This document shows positions 1-9,130 of a stretch of DNA of 64,000 bases, piece by piece. Positions within the stretch are counted from its first letter, which is position 1; every line of letters begins with the position of its first letter. The stretch comes from Comamonadaceae bacterium (GTDB lineage Bacteria; Pseudomonadota; Gammaproteobacteria; Burkholderiales; Burkholderiaceae_C), in the NCBI GenBank assembly GCA_947455465.1, contig CANGNS010000012.1:41084-105083 (forward strand), read 5' to 3'. The notes under the pieces were generated by a model that had not been told where the DNA came from, searched no databases, and saw only the letters and a list, made by a program, of their open reading frames with translations. Both the position numbers and the translations under genes were made by a program.

Positions 1-6
1 GTGCGC

Positions 7-384
7 TCATGGGCGGCCCAGGGTGCAGCTGTCGCCCAAGGCATCGCGCCAGACGCGCACGCGCTCCAGGCCCGCAAAGTCGGGAGCCAAGGCACGCCAG
101 ATGAAGGCGCACAGGTTCTCCAAGGTGGCCGGGCCCAGGCCGGGCACTTCGTCGAGCAGGCGGTGGTCCAGCTGCGGGCGCAGCAGCTCGATGCGCTGGC
201 GCACGCGGCCTAAATCGACCACCATGCCCGATTGCGCATCGGGTGTGCCGGCGATGCTCACTTCGGCGTAGTAGGTGTGGCCGTGCACGCGCAGGCTGCC
301 CTCGGTCTCGATGTCGCGGCGCAAGGTGTGGGCGGCATCAAAAAAGAATTTTTGGCTGATGCAAAACTGCTGGGGGGTGTTCAT
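7..384 (-). CDS. queD: 6-carboxytetrahydropterin synthase-like protein (QueD)
   Basis: A 125-residue protein of the PTPS/QueD fold, which makes 6-carboxy-5,6,7,8-tetrahydropterin from dihydroneopterin triphosphate on the way to queuosine. The zinc histidines are visible as H19 (FDAAH) and H34/H36 (HGH). I chose the ATG at 384 because it overlaps the queE stop codon as ATGA and the conserved fold starts right after it; the longer frame to 444 lies inside queE. The residue at the position of the usual catalytic Cys (E. coli C27, before RLHGH) appears to be Ser30, and the C-terminal catalytic Glu is not obvious, so the active site is atypical. The coupling to queE supports the queuosine role. 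Confidence 0.87.
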   Translation of the reverse strand: MNTPQQFCISQKFFFDAAHTLRRDIETEGSLRVHGHTYYAEVSIAGTPDAQSGMVVDLGRVRQRIELLRPQLDHRLLDEVPGLGPATLENLCAFIWRALAPDFAGLERVRVWRDALGDSCTLGRP

Positions 385-1025
385 CGGATGCCTGTGATTT
401 TGTGGGTCTGGACGCTGAGCTTCCACACCGGGTTGCGAAGGCAAGCCTCAATGCACAGAGCGGTGTGCTGCTTGCGCAAAATGCTGTCCAGGGGCTGCAG
501 CCGGTGGTGCATAAACGGCAGCGCCTGGAGGGCGGCCAAATCGTCCGCACCAAAACCCTCTTGCGGCCAGACCAGCTTGAGCTCCTGGCCCTGACGCTGC
601 ACCAAAGGTGCGCCGGCTTTGGGGCTGACGCAAATCCAGTCGATGCCCGCCGGGACCGGCAAGCTGCCATTGGTTTCCAGCGCAATCTCAAAGCCCTGGG
701 CATGCAGCGCATCTATCAAGGCTGCGTCCACCTGCAAGAGCGGCTCGCCGCCGGTGAGCACTACAAAGCGTTCTCTGGCAAAAGCCGCCGGCCACAACGC
801 GGCGATTTGGCTGGCCAGCGCCTGCGCGCCGTCATAACGCCCGCCCAGGGTGCCGTCCGTGCCGACAAAGTCGGTATCGCAAAAGCGGCAGACGGCGCTG
901 GCGCGGTCCTGCTCGCGCCCGGACCACAGATTGCAGCCGGCAAAGCGACAAAACACCGCCGGCCGGCCAGCGTGCGCGCCTTCGCCTTGCAGGGTGTAAA
1001 AAATCTCTTTAACTTGGTAACTCAT
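381..1025 (-). CDS. queE: 7-carboxy-7-deazaguanine synthase QueE
   Basis: A 214-residue radical SAM enzyme that ring-contracts 6-carboxytetrahydropterin to 7-carboxy-7-deazaguanine in queuosine synthesis. The cluster cysteines are C31, C46 and C49 in a CX14CX2C spacing instead of the canonical CX3CX2C; this variant and its numbering are known from Burkholderia QueE. The CDTDF motif follows at once, and the N-terminal LQGEG substrate motif is present. The ATG at 1025 overlaps the stop of a small upstream ORF (ATGA), and the queE stop overlaps the queD start in the same way. The next enzyme, QueC, is not in the window. Confidence 0.93.
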   Translation of the reverse strand: MSYQVKEIFYTLQGEGAHAGRPAVFCRFAGCNLWSGREQDRASAVCRFCDTDFVGTDGTLGGRYDGAQALASQIAALWPAAFARERFVVLTGGEPLLQVDAALIDALHAQGFEIALETNGSLPVPAGIDWICVSPKAGAPLVQRQGQELKLVWPQEGFGADDLAALQALPFMHHRLQPLDSILRKQHTALCIEACLRNPVWKLSVQTHKITGIR

Positions 1026-1117
1026 ACAGCCAGCGGGGTGAAGCAGCCGATAGAGCGGGGGGATTCGCCGGTGGCGCGCGCACAGGCGCGCACGGTCGAG
1101 GCGAGGTTTTTATACAT
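1022..1117 (-). CDS. possible 31-codon leader ORF coupled to queE
   Basis: A short frame of 31 codons starts with ATG at 1117, has a GAGGA purine stretch 6 bases upstream, and ends in a TGA that overlaps the queE ATG. An in-frame TAG lies five codons upstream, so the frame cannot extend. About 77 percent of its codons end in G or C, as expected of host coding sequence. The peptide begins MYKNLASTV and has two Cys; I recognise no family. It could be a leader peptide, a small protein, or just the untranslated leader of queE. Confidence 0.4.
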   Translation of the reverse strand: MYKNLASTVRACARATGESPRSIGCFTPLAV

Positions 1118-1237
1118 GGTAGTCCTCTACATGGCCCGGAGAAAAAATGCGGCAGACCCGCCGGACCCGGGCTGCAACGGGGTAGATTTTACAATCGGGC
1201 TTTTCAGGACTACCTACTGCGCTCCGGCCCACTTGCC

Positions 1238-2197
1238 ATGCCCGCCCTGCCCGACTCCGCCGCCAAGCCGGCCGGCCTCGCCGCCGGGCGCAGCCGTCCT
1301 TATGGGCTGGAGTGGCCCACCTGGCTGCTCATCGCCTGCGTCTATGGTCTGTGGCTGAGCGCGCTGGGCTGGTACCGCAGCGCCCAAGCGCCCGCTGCGT
1401 TGGCGCTGGTGGTGCTCGCCGCTGCTTGGTATATGAGCTTGCAACACGAACTGGTGCACGGCCACCCCAGCCCCTGGCCCAGGCTCAACCGCTGGCTGGG
1501 CCTGGCCCCCTTAGCGGTTTGCTACCCCTTTGATATTTACCGCGACAGCCACCTGGCCCACCACCGCGACGAGCTGTTGACCTACCCCGGCCAAGACCCG
1601 GAAAGCAATTACCTGGACCCGCACGATTTCGCCGCCTGCCACCCCCTCTTGCGCGCCCTGCTGGTGGCGCAGCGCACGTCCTTGGGGCGCTTTTTCATTT
1701 CGCCGGCCTTTGGCATTGCGCGCTTGCTGCGCCCCTTGCTTGCGCGCAGCTATTGGGCCGACCCGGCCTTGCGCTGGACCTGGCTGCAACACGGCGTGCT
1801 GCTGGTGCTGATGCTGTGGGGGGTGCAGGCCTACGCGGGCATCAGCCCCATGCAGTACCTGGCGCTGAGCTACCTCGGCCTGGGCCTGGCCTTTATGCGC
1901 TCGTTTTACGAGCACCGCCCGGCGGCTGATCCGCAACACCGCATCGTCATCAACGAGGCGGGCTGGTTCTGGCGCTTGCTGTTTTTAAATAACAACCTGC
2001 ATATGGTTCACCACGCGCACCCAGGCTTGCCCTGGTACCGCATACCGGCGCTGTACCGGCAAGAGCGGGCGCATTTTCTGCAGCAAAACGGCGGCTTTGT
2101 GTTGCAGGGCTATGGGCGCTTTTTCCTGCGCCATGCGCTGCGCCCGGTCGATGCGCCGGGCCAAGCCACCCGCGACCTGCCCGCGCCCCGGGTATGA
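1238..2197 (+). CDS. membrane fatty acid desaturase family protein
   Basis: A 319-residue integral membrane di-iron enzyme of the fatty-acid desaturase superfamily. The three histidine boxes are H70-x3-H74 (HELVHGH), H105-x2-HH (HLAHH) and H255-x2-HH (HMVHH), with hydrophobic segments at about 28-66, 185-205 and 207-222. It probably desaturates or hydroxylates a membrane lipid or other hydrophobic substrate; the exact substrate cannot be read from sequence. The stop overlaps the start of the next gene by four bases, so the two are probably translated together. Confidence 0.85.
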   Translation: MPALPDSAAKPAGLAAGRSRPYGLEWPTWLLIACVYGLWLSALGWYRSAQAPAALALVVLAAAWYMSLQHELVHGHPSPWPRLNRWLGLAPLAVCYPFDIYRDSHLAHHRDELLTYPGQDPESNYLDPHDFAACHPLLRALLVAQRTSLGRFFISPAFGIARLLRPLLARSYWADPALRWTWLQHGVLLVLMLWGVQAYAGISPMQYLALSYLGLGLAFMRSFYEHRPAADPQHRIVINEAGWFWRLLFLNNNLHMVHHAHPGLPWYRIPALYRQERAHFLQQNGGFVLQGYGRFFLRHALRPVDAPGQATRDLPAPRV

Positions 2198-3000
2198 CGG
2201 GCCGCAGCATCGCTCTGCCCATGTATTTGGGCGCGCCTGAGGCGGTGCAAACGCTCTGGGATGCTTTGCGCCCGACCTTGGCGGCTGCGGGGCTGAGCGG
2301 CCTTCCAAGCCTGGTGGATTGGCCGCAGGACTTGAACCGCCATTGGCTCGCACCCGAATTGCTACTGAGCCAAAGCTGCGGCTATCCGCTGACCCACGCC
2401 CTGCGCGGGCGGGTGCAGGTGCTGGGCTGCTTTGCATACAGTGCGCCGCAGTGCAAGGCAAACCAATGCGCCAGCGTGCTGGTGGCGCGCCAGGAACACG
2501 GCCACCTTGCGCCGCGCGCGTTTGCAGGTCTGCGCGCTGCGTACAACAGCGTCGATTCGCAATCGGGCTACAACGCGCTGCGCGCGCTGGTAGCGCCTTG
2601 GGCCCAGCAAGGCCGTTTTTTCGGGCAGGTGCTGGCCACGGGCGGGCACCGCCTGAGCGTCGATGCGGTGCGCGAAGGCCGGGCCGATGTGGCCGCTGTC
2701 GACTGCGTCACCTGGGCGCTGCTGCAGCGCTATGCGCCCCAGGCGGCCCAGGGCCTGTGTATGGTGGGGCAAACCGGCAGTTACCCGGGTTTGCCTTTAA
2801 TCACCTCCTGCGATACGCCAGCCGCTGAGGTAAGGGCCTTGCGCAGCGCTTTGCAAGCCTTGTTTGCGCAGCCCGAGGCGATGCAGGCCTTGGCTGCACT
2901 GGCCATCATCGGCTTTGAAGCGCTGGACGCGGCGGCCTACGCGCCTTGCGTCGAAATGGAAAACAGCGCCATCGCGCTGGGCTACCCCCAACTGGCGTAG
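2194..3000 (+). CDS. PhnD/SsuA-like substrate-binding domain protein without signal peptide
   Basis: A 268-residue protein resembling the PhnD-type ABC phosphonate/phosphate binding-protein family (Lys-poor, with a typical central AAYNSVDSQSGYNALR segment and a VAAVDCVTW segment). Unlike true periplasmic binding proteins it has no signal peptide: the N-terminus goes straight into the first strand (SIALPMYLG). No ABC permease or ATPase lies nearby. Its ATG overlaps the desaturase stop (ATGA). It may be a cytoplasmic ligand-binding protein; the function is unknown. Confidence 0.75.
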   Translation: MTGRSIALPMYLGAPEAVQTLWDALRPTLAAAGLSGLPSLVDWPQDLNRHWLAPELLLSQSCGYPLTHALRGRVQVLGCFAYSAPQCKANQCASVLVARQEHGHLAPRAFAGLRAAYNSVDSQSGYNALRALVAPWAQQGRFFGQVLATGGHRLSVDAVREGRADVAAVDCVTWALLQRYAPQAAQGLCMVGQTGSYPGLPLITSCDTPAAEVRALRSALQALFAQPEAMQALAALAIIGFEALDAAAYAPCVEMENSAIALGYPQLA

Positions 3001-3028
3001 CGGCCCTAAGCCAGGCGCGCCAGCCTCT

Positions 3029-4042
3029 TTAGCAGGTCCCAAAAACAATACCCGACTGGCGCAAAAAGCGCCGGTACGCGGCCGAAGCTTTGTCGGCCGC
3101 CGTATGCACCTCGGCATGCACATCCAGCGGCAGGCGGCGCGGGTTTTGCGACTCGAGCACGGGCTGGTCTTGGGTGAAGATGGTGTGTTGAAAGTCCTGC
3201 AACTGGGCGTCGGGCGTCGCGAAATCGGCCACTGCCAAACAAAACCAGACGCGGCTGCGTTCGGGCGCCAGCGGGCAGATAAACAGCGCGATGGACTCGC
3301 GCCAGCCCTGCACCGTGGTGCTGCCGGCTTCGGGTACTTTGGTCAGCACGGCGCTGTAGGGGCCGGTCACTTCGTACTGGTATTGCACCAAGGCGGCGCG
3401 CGTGCTGTGCAGATTGGACTGCGGCTGCCACGCGCTGCAGCCGGTGGCTAGCAAACCGGTGGGCGTGGGCTGCACCTGGTAGTCGGCAATCTCGGGCGAG
3501 GCCCGCGCGCCCAGCCAGCCGTCGTGCACAAAACCAAAGTGCGCCATGTCCAGAAAATTTTCGACAATGCGCGGCGCACTGGTGGCCACGTCATAGGGGC
3601 CGCACAGCACTTGGCGCAAACGGGCGTCGCCCTGCGCGGCAAATGAGGGCAGCGGCCGGGCTGCGCCTTCGGCGGGCGGCGCCAGACAGACCCACACCAG
3701 CCCGCACCACTGCTGCACCGCAAATACCCGCGCCCCATGGCCCGCCGGCGGCACAAAAGCGGGCAAAGCCGGCACCCGCACACAAGCGCCCGAGGCCGCA
3801 AACTGCCAGCCATGGTAAGGGCATTCCAAATGCCCATGGCACACCCGCCCCAAGGACAGGCGCGCCCCGCGGTGCGGGCACTGATCGGCCCAGGCATGGA
3901 TGGCGCCGCTCTCGTCACGCCAGAGCACCAAAGCCTGGTCGAGCAACTGCACGGCCAGCGGCTGTGCACCCACCGCCTGCACGCTGGCGACGGGGTGCCA
4001 GTGGGAAGACTCGGTGGCGTGGGGCAAAGCGGGGGGCTGCAT
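3029..4042 (-). CDS. Rieske [2Fe-2S] oxygenase alpha-subunit-like protein
   Basis: A 337-residue protein with an N-terminal Rieske domain (C55-x-H57 and C74-x2-H77, seen as CPH and CPYH) and a C-terminal mononuclear-iron domain with the N162/D165/H168/H173 pattern (ENFLDMAHFGFVH). This is the layout of vanillate demethylase VanA and related aromatic monooxygenases. The ATG at 4042 places the Rieske domain at its usual distance; the longer upstream frame runs antisense to mutS. No reductase partner gene is adjacent, so electrons must come from elsewhere. It diverges from mutS across 39 bases. Confidence 0.85.
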   Translation of the reverse strand: MQPPALPHATESSHWHPVASVQAVGAQPLAVQLLDQALVLWRDESGAIHAWADQCPHRGARLSLGRVCHGHLECPYHGWQFAASGACVRVPALPAFVPPAGHGARVFAVQQWCGLVWVCLAPPAEGAARPLPSFAAQGDARLRQVLCGPYDVATSAPRIVENFLDMAHFGFVHDGWLGARASPEIADYQVQPTPTGLLATGCSAWQPQSNLHSTRAALVQYQYEVTGPYSAVLTKVPEAGSTTVQGWRESIALFICPLAPERSRVWFCLAVADFATPDAQLQDFQHTIFTQDQPVLESQNPRRLPLDVHAEVHTAADKASAAYRRFLRQSGIVFGTC

Positions 4043-4081
4043 GCCGCCGATTGTGCGCGAAACACTTGCTAGACTTCCCCG

Positions 4082-6688
4082 ATGAACGCCCCCGACGCCC
4101 CGCACACCCCGATGATGGTCCAGTACCTGGGCCTCAAAGCGGACTATCCGGACACTTTGCTGTTTTATCGGATGGGCGATTTTTATGAAATGTTTTTTGC
4201 CGACGCGGAAAAAGCGGCGCGGCTGCTCGACATCACGCTGACCGCGCGGGGCCAAAGTGCGGGCCAGCCGATTCCTATGGCGGGCGTGCCTTTTCATGCA
4301 GTGGAAGGCTATTTGGCCAAGCTGATCCGCCTGGGCGAATCGGTGGCGATTTGCGAGCAGGTGGGCGAGGTCGGCGGCAAAGGCCCCGTCGAGCGCAAGG
4401 TGGTGCGCGTGGTCACGCCAGGCACGCTGACCGATGCCGAGTTGCTCAGTGAAAAGTCTGAATCTTTGCTCATGGCCGTACACCAAGGCCCGCGCAACCG
4501 CTGCGGCCTGGCCTGGATGAGCCTAACGCAGGGCGTGGTGCATCTGGCCGAATGCCCAAGCGAAGCCGTGGCCGACTGGGCGCTGCGCCTGGCGCCTAGC
4601 GAGCTGGCCTACAGCAGCGATGCCACACGCAGCCTGCAAGAGCGGCTGCAACACGTGCGCATGCACAGCGGCCTGTCGCTCACCGCCCGCCCGCCTTGGC
4701 AGTTTGACAGCGCGCTGGGCCAGCGCAAGCTTTTGGAGGCCTTGCAAGCAGCCAGCCTGGCCAGTTGGAATGCCCAGGACCTGCCGCTGGCCCACGCGGC
4801 TGGCGCGGCCTTGCTGGCCTACGCCGAGCACACCCAGGGCCGGGCGCTGGCACACGTCAGCGCTATCGAGGTGCAACGCGATGGCGAGCGCATCGACCTG
4901 CCCGCCAGCACGCGGCGCAACTTAGAACTGACCCAAACCCTGCGCGGCGAGGACGCGCCCACGCTGTTTTCCTTGCTCGATACCTGCATGAGCGGCATGG
5001 GCAGCCGCATGCTCAAGGCCTGGCTGCTATCGCCGCTGCGCGAGCGCACCCAAGCACGCGCCCGCTTGCAGGCCATTGATGCGCTGCACCAACGCGACGG
5101 CGGCGCGCAGGCGCTGGGGCAGACTTTGCGCGCACAGATCAAGGGCAGCGCCGATGTGGAGCGCATTGCGGCGCGCCTGAGCCTGCGCCAGGTACGCCCA
5201 CGCGAGTTGCTCGGTCTTGTGAACACTTTGCACAAAAGCGCCCTGGTGGCCCAAAGCCTGGACGGCCAAGACGGTTTGCTCGAGCGCATCAGCCACGATT
5301 TGCAGGCGCCGCCGGCCTGCGCTGCGCTGCTGCAAGCGGCGATCGCTGCCGAACCTGCCGCCATGGTGCGCGACGGCGGCGTCATCGCAAGCGGCTTTGA
5401 CGCGGAGCTGGACGCATTGCGCGCCATCCAAACCGATAGCGATGCGTTTTTGCTGGACCTGGAGGTGCGCGAGCGCGCGCGCACTGGCATTGCCACCTTG
5501 CGCGTGCAGTTCAACAAAGTGCATGGCTTTTTTATCGAGGTCAGCCAGGGCCAAAGCAGCAAAGTGCCCGAGGACTACCGCCGCCGCCAGACCCTGAAAA
5601 ACGCCGAACGCTTTATCACCCCCGAGCTCAAAGCCTTTGAAGACAAAGCCCTGAGCGCCCAGGAGCGCGCCTTGGCGCGCGAAAAATGGTTGTTTGAACA
5701 GCTGCTGGACCAACTGCAGGCTTTTGTCCCCGCACTCACACGTCTAGCTCGCGCCTTGGCGGCGCTGGACGCGCTGTGCGCCCTGGCCGAACGCGCCAGC
5801 ACGCTGGGCTGGTGCGCCCCGACGTTTGTGGACCACCCTTGCATCGAAATCAGCCAAGGCCGCCACCCGGTGGTGCAAGCGCGCTTAGCCGAGTTGAGCA
5901 GCGGCAACTTCATTGCCAATGACACGCAGCTGGGGCCGCGCCAGCGCATGCAAATCATCACCGGGCCCAATATGGGCGGTAAATCCACCTATATGCGCCA
6001 GGTGGCCCTGATTGTCTTGCTCGCCAGCATGGGCGCGTATGTGCCGGCCAAGGCCTGCCGCTTGGGGCCGATTGATGCCATCCACACCCGCATCGGCGCG
6101 GCCGATGACCTGGCCAATGCGCAGTCCACCTTTATGCTGGAAATGGTGGAGGCAGCGCAGATTTTGCACAGCGCCACGCCGCAGTCGCTGGTGCTGATGG
6201 ACGAGATCGGGCGCGGCACCTCCACGTTTGACGGCCTAGCGCTGGCCAGCGCGATTGCCGGCCAGTTGCACGACAAGACGCAGGCCTTTACGCTGTTTGC
6301 CACGCATTATTTTGAGCTGACCGAGTTTCCGGCCGGGCACCATGGCGCCGTCAATATGCATGTGAGCGCTGCCGAGTCGGGGCGCGATATTGTGTTTTTG
6401 CACGCCTTGGAGCCCGGGCCGGCCAGCCGCAGCTACGGAATCCAGGTGGCGCGCCTGGCGGGTGTGCCGGCGCCGGTATTGCACCAGGCGCGCCACACCT
6501 TGGAGGCGCTGGAGCGCCAGGCCAGTGTGGCCCAGGCCCAGGTCGACCTGTTCGCCGCTGCACCCGCGCCGGCAGCCACCGGGCCCAGCGCCATCGAAGC
6601 GGCCGTGGCCGCCTTGCAGCCCGACACCATGAGCCCGCGCGAGGCCATGGAAGCGATTTACCAACTCCAGGCGCTACTGGCGCGCTAG
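4082..6688 (+). CDS. mutS: DNA mismatch repair protein MutS
   Basis: 868 residues, the usual length for MutS. The N-terminal mismatch-binding FYE motif is present (GDFYEMF, about residue 36), followed by connector, lever and clamp regions. The C-terminal ABC-type ATPase has Walker [10 protein letters not shown] near residue 628, Walker [17 protein letters not shown] and the [10 protein letters not shown] switch histidine. It recognises mismatches and recruits MutL. No clear Shine-Dalgarno site precedes the ATG. It converges on ppk2 with 15 bases between stops. Confidence 0.98.
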   Translation: MNAPDAPHTPMMVQYLGLKADYPDTLLFYRMGDFYEMFFADAEKAARLLDITLTARGQSAGQPIPMAGVPFHAVEGYLAKLIRLGESVAICEQVGEVGGKGPVERKVVRVVTPGTLTDAELLSEKSESLLMAVHQGPRNRCGLAWMSLTQGVVHLAECPSEAVADWALRLAPSELAYSSDATRSLQERLQHVRMHSGLSLTARPPWQFDSALGQRKLLEALQAASLASWNAQDLPLAHAAGAALLAYAEHTQGRALAHVSAIEVQRDGERIDLPASTRRNLELTQTLRGEDAPTLFSLLDTCMSGMGSRMLKAWLLSPLRERTQARARLQAIDALHQRDGGAQALGQTLRAQIKGSADVERIAARLSLRQVRPRELLGLVNTLHKSALVAQSLDGQDGLLERISHDLQAPPACAALLQAAIAAEPAAMVRDGGVIASGFDAELDALRAIQTDSDAFLLDLEVRERARTGIATLRVQFNKVHGFFIEVSQGQSSKVPEDYRRRQTLKNAERFITPELKAFEDKALSAQERALAREKWLFEQLLDQLQAFVPALTRLARALAALDALCALAERASTLGWCAPTFVDHPCIEISQGRHPVVQARLAELSSGNFIANDTQLGPRQRMQIITGPNMGGKSTYMRQVALIVLLASMGAYVPAKACRLGPIDAIHTRIGAADDLANAQSTFMLEMVEAAQILHSATPQSLVLMDEIGRGTSTFDGLALASAIAGQLHDKTQAFTLFATHYFELTEFPAGHHGAVNMHVSAAESGRDIVFLHALEPGPASRSYGIQVARLAGVPAPVLHQARHTLEALERQASVAQAQVDLFAAAPAPAATGPSAIEAAVAALQPDTMSPREAMEAIYQLQALLAR

Positions 6689-6703
6689 CGCAGGGCGGGC
6701 GTT

Positions 6704-7615
6704 TTAGTAGATTTCCGGGACAAACATTTCACCGGGCACTTGCTGGCGCACATAGTCTTCGCGGCGAACGCGCTCGGGCAGGATGATGGGCTCGTGCGGG
6801 ATCTCCTGGTAAGGCATTTGGTCGAGCAGATGGTGGATGCAGTTGAGCCGGGCTTTTTTCTTGTCCACCGCTTGCACGATCCACCAGGGCGCCTCGGCGA
6901 TATGCGTGCGCTCGAGCATGACCTCTTTGGCCACGGTGTAATCTTCCCAGCGCTTGCGTGACTCCAGGTCCATGGGGCTCAATTTCCATTGCTTGAGCGG
7001 ATCGTAGATACGGCCTAGAAAGCGCGAGTGCTGCTCTTCGTCGGAAATCGAAAACCAATATTTAATGAGCTGAATGCCCGAGCGGCAGAGCATTTTTTCA
7101 AACTCGGGCACGGTGCGGAAAAACTCTTCGTATTGCTCGTCGCTGCAAAAACCCATGACGCGCTCGACGCCAGCGCGGTTATACCAACTGCGGTCAAACA
7201 ATACGATTTCGCCTGCCGCGGGTAAATGCGAGACATAACGCTGAAAATACCATTGCGTGCGCTCGCGGTCATTGGGCGCGGGCAGCGCTGCAACGCGACA
7301 TACCCGCGGATTAAGGCGCTGGGTAATGCGTTTGATAGCGCCGCCCTTGCCCGCCGCATCTCGGCCTTCAAATAAGACCACCACTTTGTGGCCGGTTGCA
7401 ACGACCCAATCCTGCAACTTGACCAACTCGCCCTGCAAGCGGAATAACTCGCGGAAATAATGGGTGCGCGCTGCGCGCGACTCGTCGGTGCCATTGGTGG
7501 CAGTTTCTGCCATGAACGCGCGGTCCTCGACTTCCATTTCCAGCTCTTCGTCAAAACTGTCCAGCAGATCGAGCCGGATGCGGCGCACTAAATCGTCTTC
7601 ATGGGGTATCGCCAT
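6704..7615 (-). CDS. ppk2: polyphosphate kinase 2 family protein
   Basis: 303 residues. The PPK2 P-loop kinase fold is shown by Walker A GRDAAGKGG (84-92), Walker B LFDRSWYNRAG (D141) and the lid region between. PPK2 enzymes move phosphate between polyphosphate and nucleotides; length and motif set fit a one-domain PPK2, but class I (NDP), II (NMP) or III cannot be assigned safely here. The ATG at 7615 follows an AAGGAATAGAG ribosome site. The upstream gap shared with ugd carries a 16-bp palindrome. Confidence 0.92.
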   Translation of the reverse strand: MAIPHEDDLVRRIRLDLLDSFDEELEMEVEDRAFMAETATNGTDESRAARTHYFRELFRLQGELVKLQDWVVATGHKVVVLFEGRDAAGKGGAIKRITQRLNPRVCRVAALPAPNDRERTQWYFQRYVSHLPAAGEIVLFDRSWYNRAGVERVMGFCSDEQYEEFFRTVPEFEKMLCRSGIQLIKYWFSISDEEQHSRFLGRIYDPLKQWKLSPMDLESRKRWEDYTVAKEVMLERTHIAEAPWWIVQAVDKKKARLNCIHHLLDQMPYQEIPHEPIILPERVRREDYVRQQVPGEMFVPEIY

Positions 7616-7675
7616 CTCTATTCCTTCAGCGAATCAGTGAAGAAGATATTGTGAACAGCGCAGGGCCCCTATTTA

Positions 7676-7691
7676 TGACATATATATGTCA
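7676..7691. promoter_or_regulatory. 16-bp perfect palindrome between ppk2 and ugd
   Basis: The bases TGACATATATATGTCA form a perfect palindrome in the 195-base divergent gap between ppk2 (start 7615) and ugd (start 7811). The shape fits an operator for a dimeric repressor or activator, but no regulator gene adjoins it. It is 61 bases upstream of ppk2 and 120 upstream of ugd, so it more likely serves ppk2. Confidence 0.45.
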
Positions 7692-7810
7692 ATCGCCAGG
7701 TATTTCCTTGATGGAGCGCGGGTTGACGATGTAGCCAAAAATTAATGCAAATGCCACAAGAATGAAATTTCGCCTTCCTACGATGCGCCTGCAATTCGAT
7801 CAGGAGCATT

Positions 7811-9130
7811 ATGAAAATCGCTGTTTTTGGCACCGGCTATGTCGGTTTGGTCCAGGGCGCCGTGCTGGCCGATGCGGGCCACCAGGTCACTTGTGTAGAT
7901 ATTGACGAGGCCAAACTGGCACGCCTGCGCGAGGGCGATATTCCGATATTTGAGCCGGGTTTAGAGCCGCTGGTCAAATCCGCCTACGCCGACGGCCGGC
8001 TGATTTTCACGACCGATGCCGCGCAGGCCGTTGTCGGCGCCGAAGTTTGCTTTATCGCGGTGGGTACGCCGCCGGACGAAGATGGATCGGCCGACTTGCG
8101 CTACGTCTTGGCCGTCGCCCAAACGATTGCCCAGCATATGCAGGGCTACGCGGTGATTGTGGACAAATCCACCGTGCCGGTAGGAACGGCCGACCGGGTC
8201 AGCGAGGTGGTGCGCAGCACACTGGCGGCACGCGACGCGGCCCTGGACTTTGACGTGGTCTCCAACCCCGAATTTTTGAAAGAAGGCGCCGCAGTGGCCG
8301 ACTGCCAGCGCCCGGACCGCATCGTGATTGGCACGACCAGCGCCCGCGCCGAAAAAGTACTGCGCGAGTTGTACGAGCCCTTTAACCGCAACCACGACAA
8401 AATCATCGTGATGAGCCCGCGCAGCGCGGAAATGACCAAGTACGCCGCCAACTGCATGCTGGCCACCAAAATCAGCTTTATGAACGAGATGGCTTTGGTT
8501 GCCGAGGGCCTGGGCGCAGACATCGAATCGGTGCGCCAAGGCATAGGCAGCGACCAGCGCATCGGCTACCACTTTATTTACGCCGGGGCCGGTTTTGGCG
8601 GAAGTTGCTTTCCCAAAGACATCAGCGCTTTAGTGCAGTCGGCCCAAAACATCGGGCTGGAGCCGCTGATTTTGCAAGCCGTACAGGGGCGTAACAGTGC
8701 CCAAAAGCGGGTAATTTTTGAAAAACTGTCGGCCTATTTTGAGGGCGCGCTGGCGGGGAAAACCATTGCTTTATGGGGCCTGGCCTTCAAACCCAATACC
8801 GACGATATGCGCGACGCGCCCAGCCGCGTGCTGCTGGAGGCCCTGTGGCAAACGGGCGCACGCGTGCAGGCCTACGACCCAGCGGCCATGGAGGAGGCCC
8901 AGCGCATTTATGGCGTGCGGGCGGATTTGCTGCTGTGTGGCACCAAAGAGGCGGCGGTACAAGACGCTGACGCCCTGGTCATCATGACCGAGTGGCGCCA
9001 GTTCAAGGCGCCAGACCTGGAGGCGCTCAAGCGCGCACTCAAGGCGCCGCTGATATTTGACGGCCGCAACCTCTACGACCCGCAACGCATGCGCGAGCGT
9101 GGCTTTAGCTACCACGGTATCGGACGATGA
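7811..9130 (+). CDS. ugd: UDP-glucose 6-dehydrogenase
   Basis: 439 residues. Oxidises UDP-glucose to UDP-glucuronate with two NAD+, for exopolysaccharide or LPS sugars. It has the N-terminal NAD site GTGYVG (7-12), the SKEGAA-type substrate loop (FLKEGAAVAD) and the catalytic cysteine C266 in GGSCFPKD. An AGGAG site precedes the ATG. Its stop overlaps the start of the next gene (ATGA). A glycosyltransferase lies just beyond, which fits envelope sugar work. Confidence 0.97.
   Translation: MKIAVFGTGYVGLVQGAVLADAGHQVTCVDIDEAKLARLREGDIPIFEPGLEPLVKSAYADGRLIFTTDAAQAVVGAEVCFIAVGTPPDEDGSADLRYVLAVAQTIAQHMQGYAVIVDKSTVPVGTADRVSEVVRSTLAARDAALDFDVVSNPEFLKEGAAVADCQRPDRIVIGTTSARAEKVLRELYEPFNRNHDKIIVMSPRSAEMTKYAANCMLATKISFMNEMALVAEGLGADIESVRQGIGSDQRIGYHFIYAGAGFGGSCFPKDISALVQSAQNIGLEPLILQAVQGRNSAQKRVIFEKLSAYFEGALAGKTIALWGLAFKPNTDDMRDAPSRVLLEALWQTGARVQAYDPAAMEEAQRIYGVRADLLLCGTKEAAVQDADALVIMTEWRQFKAPDLEALKRALKAPLIFDGRNLYDPQRMRERGFSYHGIGR

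Noticed and set aside
1080..1140. preQ1 riboswitch-like AGAGG / ATAAAAA sequence before queE
   Set aside because: The order of stem and A-rich tail does not fit preQ1-I, and no ribosome site lies at the right place.
7761..7890. short frame starting before ugd (MKFRLP...)
   Set aside because: It overlaps ugd in another frame, with no ribosome site or homology.
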